Source: Candidatus Erginobacter occultus (GTDB lineage: Bacteria > Auribacterota > Erginobacteria > Erginobacterales > Erginobacteraceae). Taken from it: 43,665 nucleotides of DNA. This document shows positions 7,119 to 15,545 of this stretch, one piece after another. Location of the stretch: the NCBI GenBank assembly GCA_030765265.1, contig JAVCCZ010000061.1:1-43665 (forward strand). Direction: 5' to 3'. The position numbers and the translations under genes are program-made. Every line of letters begins with the position of its first letter. Positions within the stretch are counted from its first letter, which is position 1. The notes beneath the pieces are model-generated. The model saw nothing but the letters and a program-made list of their open reading frames with translations. It was not told the DNA's origin and did no database searches.

Positions 7119-10100
7119 ATGATGAACCTTTACCGGAACCGACAATTCCGTTGGATTTTCTGCCTGGCTCTCTCTTTGGTTTTCTCCGCCCTCTTTCTGC
7201 CTGAAGCCCGAGCCTGGTCGGGCGAGACCTGGGGGCCGCTCAGCCGGGGGCAGATCGTCGAACGGGCGGAGGAGATGATCGGCCTCTCCTGGTCGCCGAA
7301 CCGGGGGATCCACAATTACCGTTCCTCGGTCGGATATACCGTCTATAACTCCTACATTACCTACACCGGCCTGGCCTACTCCCAGAACAACCCCCAGGAG
7401 AATCTGGCCGAGTTCAGTGCCCTGGTCGGCAACGCCGAATTTAACCCCGGGGTCGCGGTTCGGGTAGCCGCCTCCAGTCTGAATATGCGGTCGGGACCCG
7501 GCACTACTCATTCGGTGGTTACCAATCTTACCTCGGGGACCACGGGTACGATCCAAACACCTTCTGAGTATTACAATGGCATCAAGCCCGAGGGGAGCAG
7601 CTTCGACTGGTATTATTTAACCAGCGGCGCTCATACCGGCTGGTGCGCGGCCTATTCCAACTCCGCCGACTACCTGGTCCTCAACCAGAGGGGTTTCGGC
7701 AACGACTGCTCCGGTTTCGCCAGCATCTGCTGGCGGCTCCCTTCCCGCTACACCACCTGGACCTTCGAGCACGACGCCTCCAACTCCGGCGGCTACGTCG
7801 ACAGCCTGGGCGCGGCCGGCACCGGCGCCACGGCCGGGCTGATCCGGGGGGACGCCCTCAACGACGATTACAACCATATCGTCCTCTTCAACCGCTCCCC
7901 GGCCGGGGGCCAGATGGAAGCGATGGAGCAGACCCCGACCACCGCCCGGTTCCGGACCTGGTACTGGAGTTCGCTCTCCTCCTACCGGCCGATCCGGAGG
8001 CGGGACCTGACCGTCACCCCGCCCCCGACCCCGCCGGGGGGGACTTCTACCCCGGTCCCGCCCAAGACCCCGACCCCGAAACCGCCCGCTACCGCCACCC
8101 CGCCGCCCGCCCCGACCCGGACCCCGGCCTCCGTCCCCACCCCGCCCGCCGCCGCGCCCCCCGGGACCGACGTGGTCCTCAACGAGATTATGCCCAACCC
8201 CGCCACCGACTACTGGACGCCCCACGGCGGAGGTTCGAACGCCGATGGAAGGAATCAATATATCGAAATTTACAACGCCGGGGAGTCATCGGTGGATATC
8301 TGTGGCTGGCAATTGAAGTGGAACGGGTACTATGCCGCCACCATTGACTGCAGTCCTGCCACCGAAAATTTCCTACCCGATAGTTTTATCCTTCTGGTAA
8401 TAGACGACAGTTTCGCTAACCAGACTGGCCCCAATATAGACGGGTATCGGAGCAGTTTTACCGGTAGTTTCTCCCTCAACAACACCGGGGGGTATATCAT
8501 CAGCCTCCACGACGCGGCCGACGCCGAGATCGACAGTGTCACCCTTCCCACTCCAGCCTCGGGATACGGGGACGACCTTCCCTATTACCGTAACCCAGAC
8601 GGTGGAGACTGGGTTTGCGCCTCCCATCCTTCGGAGGGGTCCCCAAAGGGCTATTCCTTACCCTTCATTACCCCGACGCCGGTTCCCACTCCCGTTCCTG
8701 CGTTGGCAGTCCTCAACGAGATTATGCCCAACCCGAAGACCGACTACTGGACTGTCGATGGAGCTGGATGGACCGACGATACTCACAACGAGTATATCGA
8801 GATTTATAATCTGGGACCCGGTTCGGTCGATATTTCAGACTGGATGATAAAGAAAGACAACTCGGTATCGGTGTCAATCGACGCCACCGAGGCAACCCGG
8901 AATGTCCCGGCCGGCGGTCACATCCTGCTGGTCCGGGTCGATACCTACGCCGAGCAGGGGGGGCCGAACATCGCCGGGTTCCGGAGCGCTCATTCCGGAT
9001 CCTGGAAAGCCTTGAACAATGACGGTACTTATGTCATCAGCCTTCACGACGCGGAAGGAACTATCAGGGATAGCGCAACTCTGCCGTTACCTCCCGGGAG
9101 CACATATCAATCCGACTATCCTTATTATCGCGGCCCCGACGGAGGGGATTGGATTTACGCTTCCTCCGACTCGGAGTGGAGCCCCACCGGCTACGGAGCC
9201 ACCGTTACCCCAACCGCCACCCCGTCGCCCAGCCCCGTCCCCACGGCGGTAGTCACCCCGCCCCCGGTCAGCGGATCCCTGCGCAACCCGGGGTTTGAGG
9301 AGAACTCGGAGCTGGTCTTCTGGACCCGGGTGGGCACCGCTTCCGCGATCATTCGTTCCTCCGCGATCAGAAGAAGCGGAGCATACTCCTGCCGACTGAG
9401 CAACCACACCTCCAGCTACTCCGGGAGGGAGATAGTCTCCTCCCCGGTCACGGTTATCCCCGGGCGGAGATACGATCTCTCCGGGCACTTTTACCTCGTT
9501 GGTTCCGGGGGCGAGCCCGGCTCGACACTCTTCCGCCTCCGGATTCGCTGGCTGGACGTCAACCATTACCCGATCTCAACTTCCCCGGGGACGACCGGCT
9601 GGAGCCTTTCCGCGTTCAATACCTGGGAGAAGGTCGACTTTCCCGCCAACCTCGCCCCGGCCACCGCCGCCTATGCCAGCCTGCTGATCGAGTGCCGGGA
9701 GACGGCGAACAACGGGAACGACGCCTACCTGGACGATTTTACCTTCAGCCTCAGCGGGGCTCCCTCGCCCCCTCCCACCCGGACCCCGGCGGTCCCGCCC
9801 CCGGTTACTCCCACCCCGCCTCCCAACCTGGAGATCTACTGTGTCCAGGTCGGTCTCGACGCCTCCGATTACGGCTTCTTCCGCCAGGGTGACTCCACCC
9901 TGGTCATCTCCCCGGACGGGACCATCCTCCTGATCGACGGGGGGGCGGCCGGGAACTTCGGGGCCAACTCGGTTCTCGCCCTCCTCGATCGGATCCGCCC
10001 CGAGGGAGGGATCGACTACTACGTGACCACCCATTGGGACGGCGACCACAGCGGGGGCTTGAAGGATATCGCCGCCTACAACTCGGGGCAGTATTACCCC

Positions 10101-12035
10101 GCGGCGGTTTACGATCTCGACGATTCCGGCGGGCCTTCCTACGACGAAGCTTTCGACGGGATCCGGACCACTCCCTCGGTCGGCGACGAACTCGATCTCG
10201 GCGGCGGCTGCACCGCCCTCTTCGTCTCGGTCGACGGACACCAGCTCGGCGGCGGCTATGTCGACCCGGCCGACGATGCCAATGCCCGCTCGATCGGCCT
10301 CCTGATCCGCTACGGCGGTTTTGACTATCTCACCCTGGGAGATCTGACCGGCCCGAGCGCCTACCATTCCGACCTGGAGACTCCCCTGGGCGAAGTCCTG
10401 GCCGATGCCGGTTACAATATCGACGTTCTCCACGTCTCTCACCACGGGAGCGGAGGTTCGACCGGCAATCAGTTTGTCGCCGCCCTTGAACCTGAATACG
10501 CGGTCATCTCCTGCGGCAACAACAACGGCTACGGCCATCCCTCACAGTACGCCCTCAACCGCCTCAATGGCCTGACCTGGGACGGAAACCCCTACTGGAA
10601 TCCTTACCCCCCGGTCCGCGTTATCTATACTCTGGAGCGGGGCGATCCGGAAGCCGGGACGGCGGATAACGTCCGGGTGGTCGGGGAAGGTTCATCCTAC
10701 AACCCCTATGACCAGGGCAGCCTCAATATCACCGTCGGGGGCGGCGGTTCCTGGTATGCCTTCGCCGCCGAGGGGCCGAACACCAACACGATCTTCGACG
10801 GCCCCTTTCTTGCCGACGAGGGTCCGCTCCCGGAGGGGGCCGGCGTGGTTATCAACCAGGTCTGCCCCTTCGGGTCGCCGGGCGAGTTCGTCGAACTCTA
10901 CAACCCCGGCGGCTTCTCGGTCAGCCTGGCCGGCTGGACGCTGGATGTTTACTCGGGAGATTATGTTTTTTCTTCCGCCGATACCATCCTCCCCCGAAGC
11001 TATTTTCTGATCTCCGATATCAGCCCGGTGGCCGGGGTGGTCCCCGACGCGAAAGCTTTGATCAATATCACCGATAACGGCGCCAACAGTTTCGCCAGGC
11101 TCCTCGACGGTTCGGGCCGGGTGGTCGACGCGGTCGGCTGGAAGACCTCGGCGATCTTCGAGGGGACCCGGCTGGGAACGCTGGCCGGCGGGCAGGCTTG
11201 GAAGAGAAAGGTTGACGGGGTCGACACCGACGACAACAGCTCCGATTTCGTTCAGTCCGCCCCCGACCCCCGCGCCGGTTCGGAGGGGACGGCGTCCGTT
11301 CTCGCTTCCGGCGACTATAACGGCGACGGCCGGGACGAGATCGCCGTCTTCCGGTCCTCCACGGGCTTGTGGGCGGTGCGGGGGGTGACCCGGGTTTACT
11401 TCGGCGGCGGGGGCGATATCCCGGTTTCTGGTGATTATGACGGCGACGGCACCGCCGAGATCGCCATCTTCCGTGGCCTCTCCGGCCTCTGGGCGGTCCG
11501 GGGGGTGACCCGGGCTTACTTCGGGGGCGGGGGTGATACCGCCGTTCCCGGCGATTACAGCGGCGACGGCAGCTGTGATATCGGGATCTTCCGTCCGTCG
11601 GCCGGACTCTGGGCGATCCGGGGCTATACCCGGTTGTATTTCGGGGCTTCCGGCGATCAGCCGCTCCCCGGAAGCTATAAGGGAGACGGGCGGATCCTGC
11701 CGGCCGTCTTCCGGCCCGGTTCCGGGCTCTGGGCTCTCCGGGGAGTCTCCCGGGTCTATTTCGGAACTTCGTCCGACCGGGCCGTACCCGGGGATTACAA
11801 CGGCGACGCCACCTGGACGACCGGTATTTTCCGCCCCTCGACCGGACTCTGGGCGCTCCGGGGCCATACCCGCGCCTACTTCGGCGGCTCCGCCGATCTT
11901 CCGGTTCCGGCCGACTACGGGGGAACCGGATCCGACGCGATCGGGATCTACCGCCCCGCTTCCGGCCTCTGGGCGATTCGGGGGATCACCCGGACCTACT
12001 TCGGTTCCGCTGCCGACCGGCCGGTTACCAGATAA
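7119..12035 (+). CDS. Giant exported mosaic protein: NlpC/P60-like, SH3b, lamin-tail, CBM-like, ComEC-type MBL, FG-GAP-like repeats
   Basis: 1638 residues with a signal peptide (FCLALSLVFSALFLPEARA, cleavage after ARA). Domains in order are as follows. An NlpC/P60-like peptidase region about 40-300 has NDCSGFAS with C197 and a later YNHIVLF histidine, and encloses an SH3b domain about 108-190 (SLNMRSGPG). A Pro/Thr linker spans about 296-348. Lamin-tail domains start near 352 and 530 (both LNEIMPNP). A carbohydrate-binding-like domain starts near 721 (NPGFEE). A metallo-beta-lactamase fold spans about 904-1190 with THWDGDHSGG (H972, D974, D976, H977) and HVSHHGSGG (H1105), as in the ComEC C-terminal domain. 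A third lamin-tail domain starts near 1243. Six 40-residue repeats run from 1398 to the end. ATG 7119 or 7122 follows GAGGAG. It probably acts on cell wall or extracellular polymers, but no substrate can be read. Confidence 0.88.
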   Translation: MMNLYRNRQFRWIFCLALSLVFSALFLPEARAWSGETWGPLSRGQIVERAEEMIGLSWSPNRGIHNYRSSVGYTVYNSYITYTGLAYSQNNPQENLAEFSALVGNAEFNPGVAVRVAASSLNMRSGPGTTHSVVTNLTSGTTGTIQTPSEYYNGIKPEGSSFDWYYLTSGAHTGWCAAYSNSADYLVLNQRGFGNDCSGFASICWRLPSRYTTWTFEHDASNSGGYVDSLGAAGTGATAGLIRGDALNDDYNHIVLFNRSPAGGQMEAMEQTPTTARFRTWYWSSLSSYRPIRRRDLTVTPPPTPPGGTSTPVPPKTPTPKPPATATPPPAPTRTPASVPTPPAAAPPGTDVVLNEIMPNPATDYWTPHGGGSNADGRNQYIEIYNAGESSVDICGWQLKWNGYYAATIDCSPATENFLPDSFILLVIDDSFANQTGPNIDGYRSSFTGSFSLNNTGGYIISLHDAADAEIDSVTLPTPASGYGDDLPYYRNPDGGDWVCASHPSEGSPKGYSLPFITPTPVPTPVPALAVLNEIMPNPKTDYWTVDGAGWTDDTHNEYIEIYNLGPGSVDISDWMIKKDNSVSVSIDATEATRNVPAGGHILLVRVDTYAEQGGPNIAGFRSAHSGSWKALNNDGTYVISLHDAEGTIRDSATLPLPPGSTYQSDYPYYRGPDGGDWIYASSDSEWSPTGYGATVTPTATPSPSPVPTAVVTPPPVSGSLRNPGFEENSELVFWTRVGTASAIIRSSAIRRSGAYSCRLSNHTSSYSGREIVSSPVTVIPGRRYDLSGHFYLVGSGGEPGSTLFRLRIRWLDVNHYPISTSPGTTGWSLSAFNTWEKVDFPANLAPATAAYASLLIECRETANNGNDAYLDDFTFSLSGAPSPPPTRTPAVPPPVTPTPPPNLEIYCVQVGLDASDYGFFRQGDSTLVISPDGTILLIDGGAAGNFGANSVLALLDRIRPEGGIDYYVTTHWDGDHSGGLKDIAAYNSGQYYPAAVYDLDDSGGPSYDEAFDGIRTTPSVGDELDLGGGCTALFVSVDGHQLGGGYVDPADDANARSIGLLIRYGGFDYLTLGDLTGPSAYHSDLETPLGEVLADAGYNIDVLHVSHHGSGGSTGNQFVAALEPEYAVISCGNNNGYGHPSQYALNRLNGLTWDGNPYWNPYPPVRVIYTLERGDPEAGTADNVRVVGEGSSYNPYDQGSLNITVGGGGSWYAFAAEGPNTNTIFDGPFLADEGPLPEGAGVVINQVCPFGSPGEFVELYNPGGFSVSLAGWTLDVYSGDYVFSSADTILPRSYFLISDISPVAGVVPDAKALINITDNGANSFARLLDGSGRVVDAVGWKTSAIFEGTRLGTLAGGQAWKRKVDGVDTDDNSSDFVQSAPDPRAGSEGTASVLASGDYNGDGRDEIAVFRSSTGLWAVRGVTRVYFGGGGDIPVSGDYDGDGTAEIAIFRGLSGLWAVRGVTRAYFGGGGDTAVPGDYSGDGSCDIGIFRPSAGLWAIRGYTRLYFGASGDQPLPGSYKGDGRILPAVFRPGSGLWALRGVSRVYFGTSSDRAVPGDYNGDATWTTGIFRPSTGLWALRGHTRAYFGGSADLPVPADYGGTGSDAIGIYRPASGLWAIRGITRTYFGSAADRPVTR
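8175..8734 (+). repeat. Intragenic duplication of the first two lamin-tail domains
   Basis: The 26 bases at 8175-8200 recur exactly at 8709-8734, each opening a lamin-tail domain with LNEIMPNP. The protein similarity continues past them (TDYWT, YIEIYN, SSVDI/GSVDIS, YPYYR or LPYYR near the end). The exact DNA identity suggests a fairly recent duplication or gene conversion. Confidence 0.75.
11310..12032 (+). repeat. Six tandem 40-residue FG-GAP-like repeats
   Basis: Six consecutive 120-bp units encode GDYNGDG...FR..SGLWA.RG.TR.YFG, with a DxNGDG-type calcium-binding loop at the start of each unit. All units are exactly 40 codons; the last has one extra Arg. The loop is intact in units 1-3 and eroded in units 4-6 (GSYKGDG, GDYNGDA, ADYGGTG). 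The repeats are likely blades of a small beta-propeller or a surface-retention module. Confidence 0.85.
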
Positions 12036-12081
12036 GTCCCTCTTCCTTGAGCCATCGGTTTTCCCCCCCCGCGTCCGAATA

Positions 12082-13329
12082 ATGAAAATAATTAAATTCT
12101 TCCCGGTCTTCGCGGTTCTGATTTTTTCGTTTTCATCCGAGGGAGCGGAGGAAAAGGCGTCGGGGCCATATTCTCTCTCCCTGGAAGAGGGCCGGGTGAC
12201 GATCCGGGCCGAGGATGCCGCCTTGGAGGAGATCCTGCGGGACCTGGCCCGCCGGGCCGGATTTGAACTCTTCGTTTACCGGCCGCTGGAGAAACGGGTC
12301 ACCGTCGATATCCGGGATCTTCCGGTTGAGGAGGCCCTGCGGAAACTCCTCCCCGGCCACGGTTTTGTCTTCCGGAGAAGCCCGGGGGGCGGCGCGGTTC
12401 TCCGGGCGGTGGCGGTCCTGGAGGGGGAGTCGGCTGACGGCTACACCCGGAAGACGGTCGCCCGGTTGGGTTACGGCGCCGGGCCGGGGGAGATAGGGAG
12501 GATAAACGTCCCGGGGACGGAACGGCAGGGACCGCGCTCCTTCGCCGTCGACCGGGACGGCAAGATATACGTCTGCGATACCGTGAACCGGAAGGTTTCA
12601 ATCTTCGGGCCGGACGGTGAATTAATCCGGACCCTGGCCGGGATCGGGCTCCCAACGGATATCGCCGTCGCTGACTCCGGCGATATCTATATCCTGGACG
12701 AGGAAGGGGGGAGGATCGTTCATTACCGGTCTTCGGGGAGCCGCGGGGAAGATCTGGCGATCTCTCCGGGCCTGCTCGGCCGGACCCAGTCCCTGGAGAC
12801 CGTCGGCGAGACCCTGCTCCTGCGGACCCGGGACGGGCGGGATTATGAATTGGCCCCGCCCACCCCGGATTCCGACGGGGAAGTGAAGATCAGCGGTCCT
12901 CTCCCGGGGGCGAGGATTGACTCCCGCCTTTTCTGCCGGGTGAGGAAAGTCTCCGCCGAGGCGGCGGAGGTGGAGATGGTCGGCCCGGGGGGCGAGGCGG
13001 TCGATCTCATCCCCGTCCCCGTGGAACGCCTGGCCTCGATCGCCATCCTCGGGCGGGATCGGGAAGGCAGCCTCTTCCTCCAGGTCGAACAGTTCCGGCC
13101 GGAAGGTCCCGGGGTCGACCTCGGGGTTGTCAGACTCAACCCGGGAGGGATCGTGCTGGAGAAGATCGAGGGGATACCGGCGGAGTATACCAGCTGGACC
13201 GCGCGGTTGCTCCAGGTAGACGGGAACGGGGATATTATCCAGATGCTTCCCGGCCCGGAAGCGGTGGAACTCAACCGCTGGAGCCGGAATGGCGCAGGGA
13301 TGGATACCGCCGCCCCGCCGGTTGAGTAA
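12082..13329 (+). CDS. Exported STN-domain and NHL-type beta-propeller protein
   Basis: 415 residues with an N-terminal signal segment (FFPVFAVLIFSFSSEGA). Residues about 38-95 match the short secretin/TonB N-terminal (STN) fold: AALEEILRDLARRAGFELF, then VTVDIRDLPVEEALRKLL. Residues about 140-235 carry NHL/SMP-30-like propeller strands (RSFAVDRDGKIYVCDTVNR, then PTDIAVADSGDIYILDE). STN domains normally sit at the N-terminus of secretins or TonB receptors, and no secretin or TonB barrel follows here. ATG 12082 is chosen because it gives the signal peptide. It lies 46 nt after the mosaic-protein gene and may share its transcript. The ligand and partner are unknown. Confidence 0.72.
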   Translation: MKIIKFFPVFAVLIFSFSSEGAEEKASGPYSLSLEEGRVTIRAEDAALEEILRDLARRAGFELFVYRPLEKRVTVDIRDLPVEEALRKLLPGHGFVFRRSPGGGAVLRAVAVLEGESADGYTRKTVARLGYGAGPGEIGRINVPGTERQGPRSFAVDRDGKIYVCDTVNRKVSIFGPDGELIRTLAGIGLPTDIAVADSGDIYILDEEGGRIVHYRSSGSRGEDLAISPGLLGRTQSLETVGETLLLRTRDGRDYELAPPTPDSDGEVKISGPLPGARIDSRLFCRVRKVSAEAAEVEMVGPGGEAVDLIPVPVERLASIAILGRDREGSLFLQVEQFRPEGPGVDLGVVRLNPGGIVLEKIEGIPAEYTSWTARLLQVDGNGDIIQMLPGPEAVELNRWSRNGAGMDTAAPPVE

Positions 13330-13521
13330 CCGCGGCCCCGGAAGCCCCGTACGGGATCGACCTGGGTTCCCGGACAAAGGGCCCCGAACGGCCGCTGGGT
13401 GCCTGCCCATTGGCGATAGAGTAGTAAACATCCGGCCGTAGATTCGGCGGTCCGGCTGTTGGCCGGATTCACTGATAATATGACTGATAAGGTTAGTTTC
13501 CCGAATGGGAAGGAGGAGATT
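13330..13521. other. Intergenic region before the FMN-binding protein gene
   Basis: It holds no gene that I can support. A strong ribosome site AAGGAGGAG (13510-13518) precedes ATG 13522. An AT-rich stretch (13472-13500) may hold a promoter, but I cannot assign boxes. Confidence 0.3.
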
Positions 13522-13875
13522 ATGATCAGGAGCAAGTGTATTAGCCGATCGGTTACAGGTTTGTTTCTTCTCGGTTTATTCTTACTCCCCGGGACGTTAA
13601 GAGGGGAGGCGGCGCTGAAGGACGGGATTTACGAGGGGGAACATTCTTTCGTGGCGGTGGCGGTGACCGTTACCGGGGGGAGGATGACCGAGATCCGGAT
13701 GACCCGGCACGGGGGAGGGGGAGAGAAATACGCCGAGATGGTCCGGCCGCTGCTGGTGAAGATGGTAGAGGAACAATCGACCGAGGTCGATGGTGTATCC
13801 GGGGCTACCACCAGCGGCAACCACCTGAAGAAAGCCGTCGAAAACGCCCTCCGGAAGGCCGCGACTGACGATTAA
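13522..13875 (+). CDS. Small exported FMN-binding domain protein
   Basis: 117 residues: a signal peptide (SVTGLFLLGLFLLPGTLRG) followed by one FMN-binding domain of the NqrC/RnfG C-terminal type. The core is YEGEHSFVAVAVTVTGGRM, and the signature VDGVSGATTSG near residues 92-102 is the site where flavin is bound covalently through Thr in NqrC and RnfG. A stand-alone exported flavoprotein of this size is usually an electron carrier or a partner of a larger redox complex, but none is nearby. ATG 13522 is set by the AGGAGG site; an upstream in-frame ATG at 13459 has no such support. Confidence 0.83.
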   Translation: MIRSKCISRSVTGLFLLGLFLLPGTLRGEAALKDGIYEGEHSFVAVAVTVTGGRMTEIRMTRHGGGGEKYAEMVRPLLVKMVEEQSTEVDGVSGATTSGNHLKKAVENALRKAATDD

Positions 13876-13958
13876 CCCCCGGCCTGAATAGTCCCGGGGG
13901 GATACTACTTGTCTCGATCGATGAAGGGGTCGAGATTAAGTAATGTGTCCCCGGAATT

Positions 13959-15363
13959 CTACAGTTCGAGTTCGACCAGCTGGCCGGGGTCGATCGTGAA
14001 TTCGGGGATCAGCTCGGTCAGGGAGTGCCCGTGCTCGGTCTGGCGGAGGCTGAAGCTGTAATTCCCCGGAGGGCAGGGGACCGGGCCATAGAAATAGCGG
14101 GTTGCGATCTCTCCCCGGCCGGGGTCCTTCGGCTTCAGGACCCAGGCGTAGGGGGCCTTGGCCCCGGGGGAGGGGATGAGGGTAAAGCCGGTATTGACCT
14201 CGAATTCGGTCACCTTCCCCGGCTCGATCACCAACTGCTCGGCCAGGCGGACGTCGTTGGTGCCGTGTTCATCCTGCCGGTACCAGAGTTCGTAGATCCC
14301 GGCGGGGGACAGGGCGGGGTCCCAGTTCCCCCAAACCGTGAGGACGGTCTCCCCGGCGGGGTCTTTCAGGTACCAGTGTCGGGGGGCCTTCTTGATCCAG
14401 GCCGCGGGGACGAGGTTGATCCCGGTATCGAGCTTGAAGACAGTGGTCTCTCCAGGTTTGATGACAATATTTTCCGAAAGAATCGTGTCGCCGTGGCCGT
14501 GTTCGGTCTGGTCCCAGACCAGGCGGTAGGTCCCGGGGGGGAGGGTCAGTTCGTCCAGATTTCCGCCGCCTGCGGCCACCGTCTTCCCGTCCGCTGCCGA
14601 TTCCAGCCGGAAGCGGTAAGGGGGGCCGGCGAGCCAGTTCTCGGGCTGGAAACTGAGTTTTCCCACCCCGCCGAGCTTGATCCGGACCGAGGAGGATTCC
14701 TTCTTCAGGGCCTGTTCCTGGACCTCGGTCAGGGCGCGGTTGAGTTCGTCGGTCGGAGGCGGCGTCGAAATACTTGCCCCCGGTGGCCCGGGCGATGCAC
14801 TCCAGCTGGGCCCGTTCGTCGGGCTGGATGTCAAAGCCGACCACGTGAATCTTCACCGCGATCCCGGATTCGTGAAGTTCCCGGGCGACGGCGCAGGGGT
14901 CGCCCCCGCAGGTCTCCTTCCCGTCGCTGATCAGGATGATGACGTTATCGTTGTCCGGACCCGCGGGAAAATCGTCTTTCGCCTGCTGGAGCGAGTAGGC
15001 GATCGGGGTCCAGCCCCGGGCGTTGATGGCGGCGACCCGGCTCTTGATCGCCTCTCTTTCGACGCCTTTCACCGGGATCTCCAGGGCGGTGTCCCGGCAA
15101 CGGGCTTCGGCCGTCTCCCCGGCGATCGTCCGATGGCCGTAAACCCGCAAGCCGACATTCAGTTCGATCTCGGTGGAGCCGCTGGGCAGCCGGTCGACCA
15201 GTTCGGAGAGGGTACTCTTGGCGATGTCGATCTTCACCTCGTCTTCGACCTTCTCCAGCATACTGCCGGAAGCGTCGAGGATATACTCGATATTGACCGT
15301 CTTCGCCGCCAACGGGGCGACTGCAAAAAATATAAGGACCAGTGTAACAGAGATGATTTTCAT
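13959..15363 (-). pseudogene. VWA-domain protein with C-terminal beta repeats, broken by a one-base frameshift
   Basis: Two overlapping minus-strand frames together make one exported protein of about 467 residues. The first (from ATG 15363) has a signal peptide, then a von Willebrand A domain with MIDAS residues D30, S32 and S34 (ILDASGSM), LISDGKETCGGDPC, and the typical end ARATGGKYFDAASD. The second frame resumes with DELNRALTEVQEQ and runs to the stop at 13959. Removing one C of the GACC at 14751-14754 joins ASD directly to DELNRAL, the usual VWA continuation, so the break is a single extra base. The rest holds three related beta modules (LPPGTYRLVWDQTEHGHGD and similar). Decay, phase variation and assembly error all fit. 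The gene is divergent from the porin gene. Confidence 0.72.
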
Positions 15364-15545
15364 TTTCTCCCCTTTGGGTTAGAAGATGGCAATCCAATTT
15401 ATGTATAACACCGTGGAGGGTAAATGTAAAGCCGGGGAACCGGATAAAAGCTGGCCCCCGGGCCGGTTCCGCGCTAATATTGGGTTTTCCCGGCTGGTCG
15501 GGAGAGGGGAGAAACTCGATTTAAACCGGAAAGAGGAGAATCGCG
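15364..15545. promoter_or_regulatory. Divergent intergenic region between the VWA gene and the porin gene
   Basis: These 182 bases separate two divergent genes and must hold both promoters unless transcripts enter from outside. A GAGGAG ribosome site (15533-15538) precedes the porin ATG 15546. I see no convincing promoter boxes or operator palindrome. Confidence 0.4.

Noticed and set aside
10692-11867. Minus-strand open frame of 391 codons under the mosaic-protein repeats
   Set aside because: Its repetitive Pro/Glu/Gly sequence is simply the antisense of the six FG-GAP-like repeats.
13876-13905. Terminator hairpin after the FMN-binding protein gene (CCCCCGG ... CCGGGGGG)
   Set aside because: The short GC stem has a loose loop and no T run; it is likely chance in GC-rich DNA.
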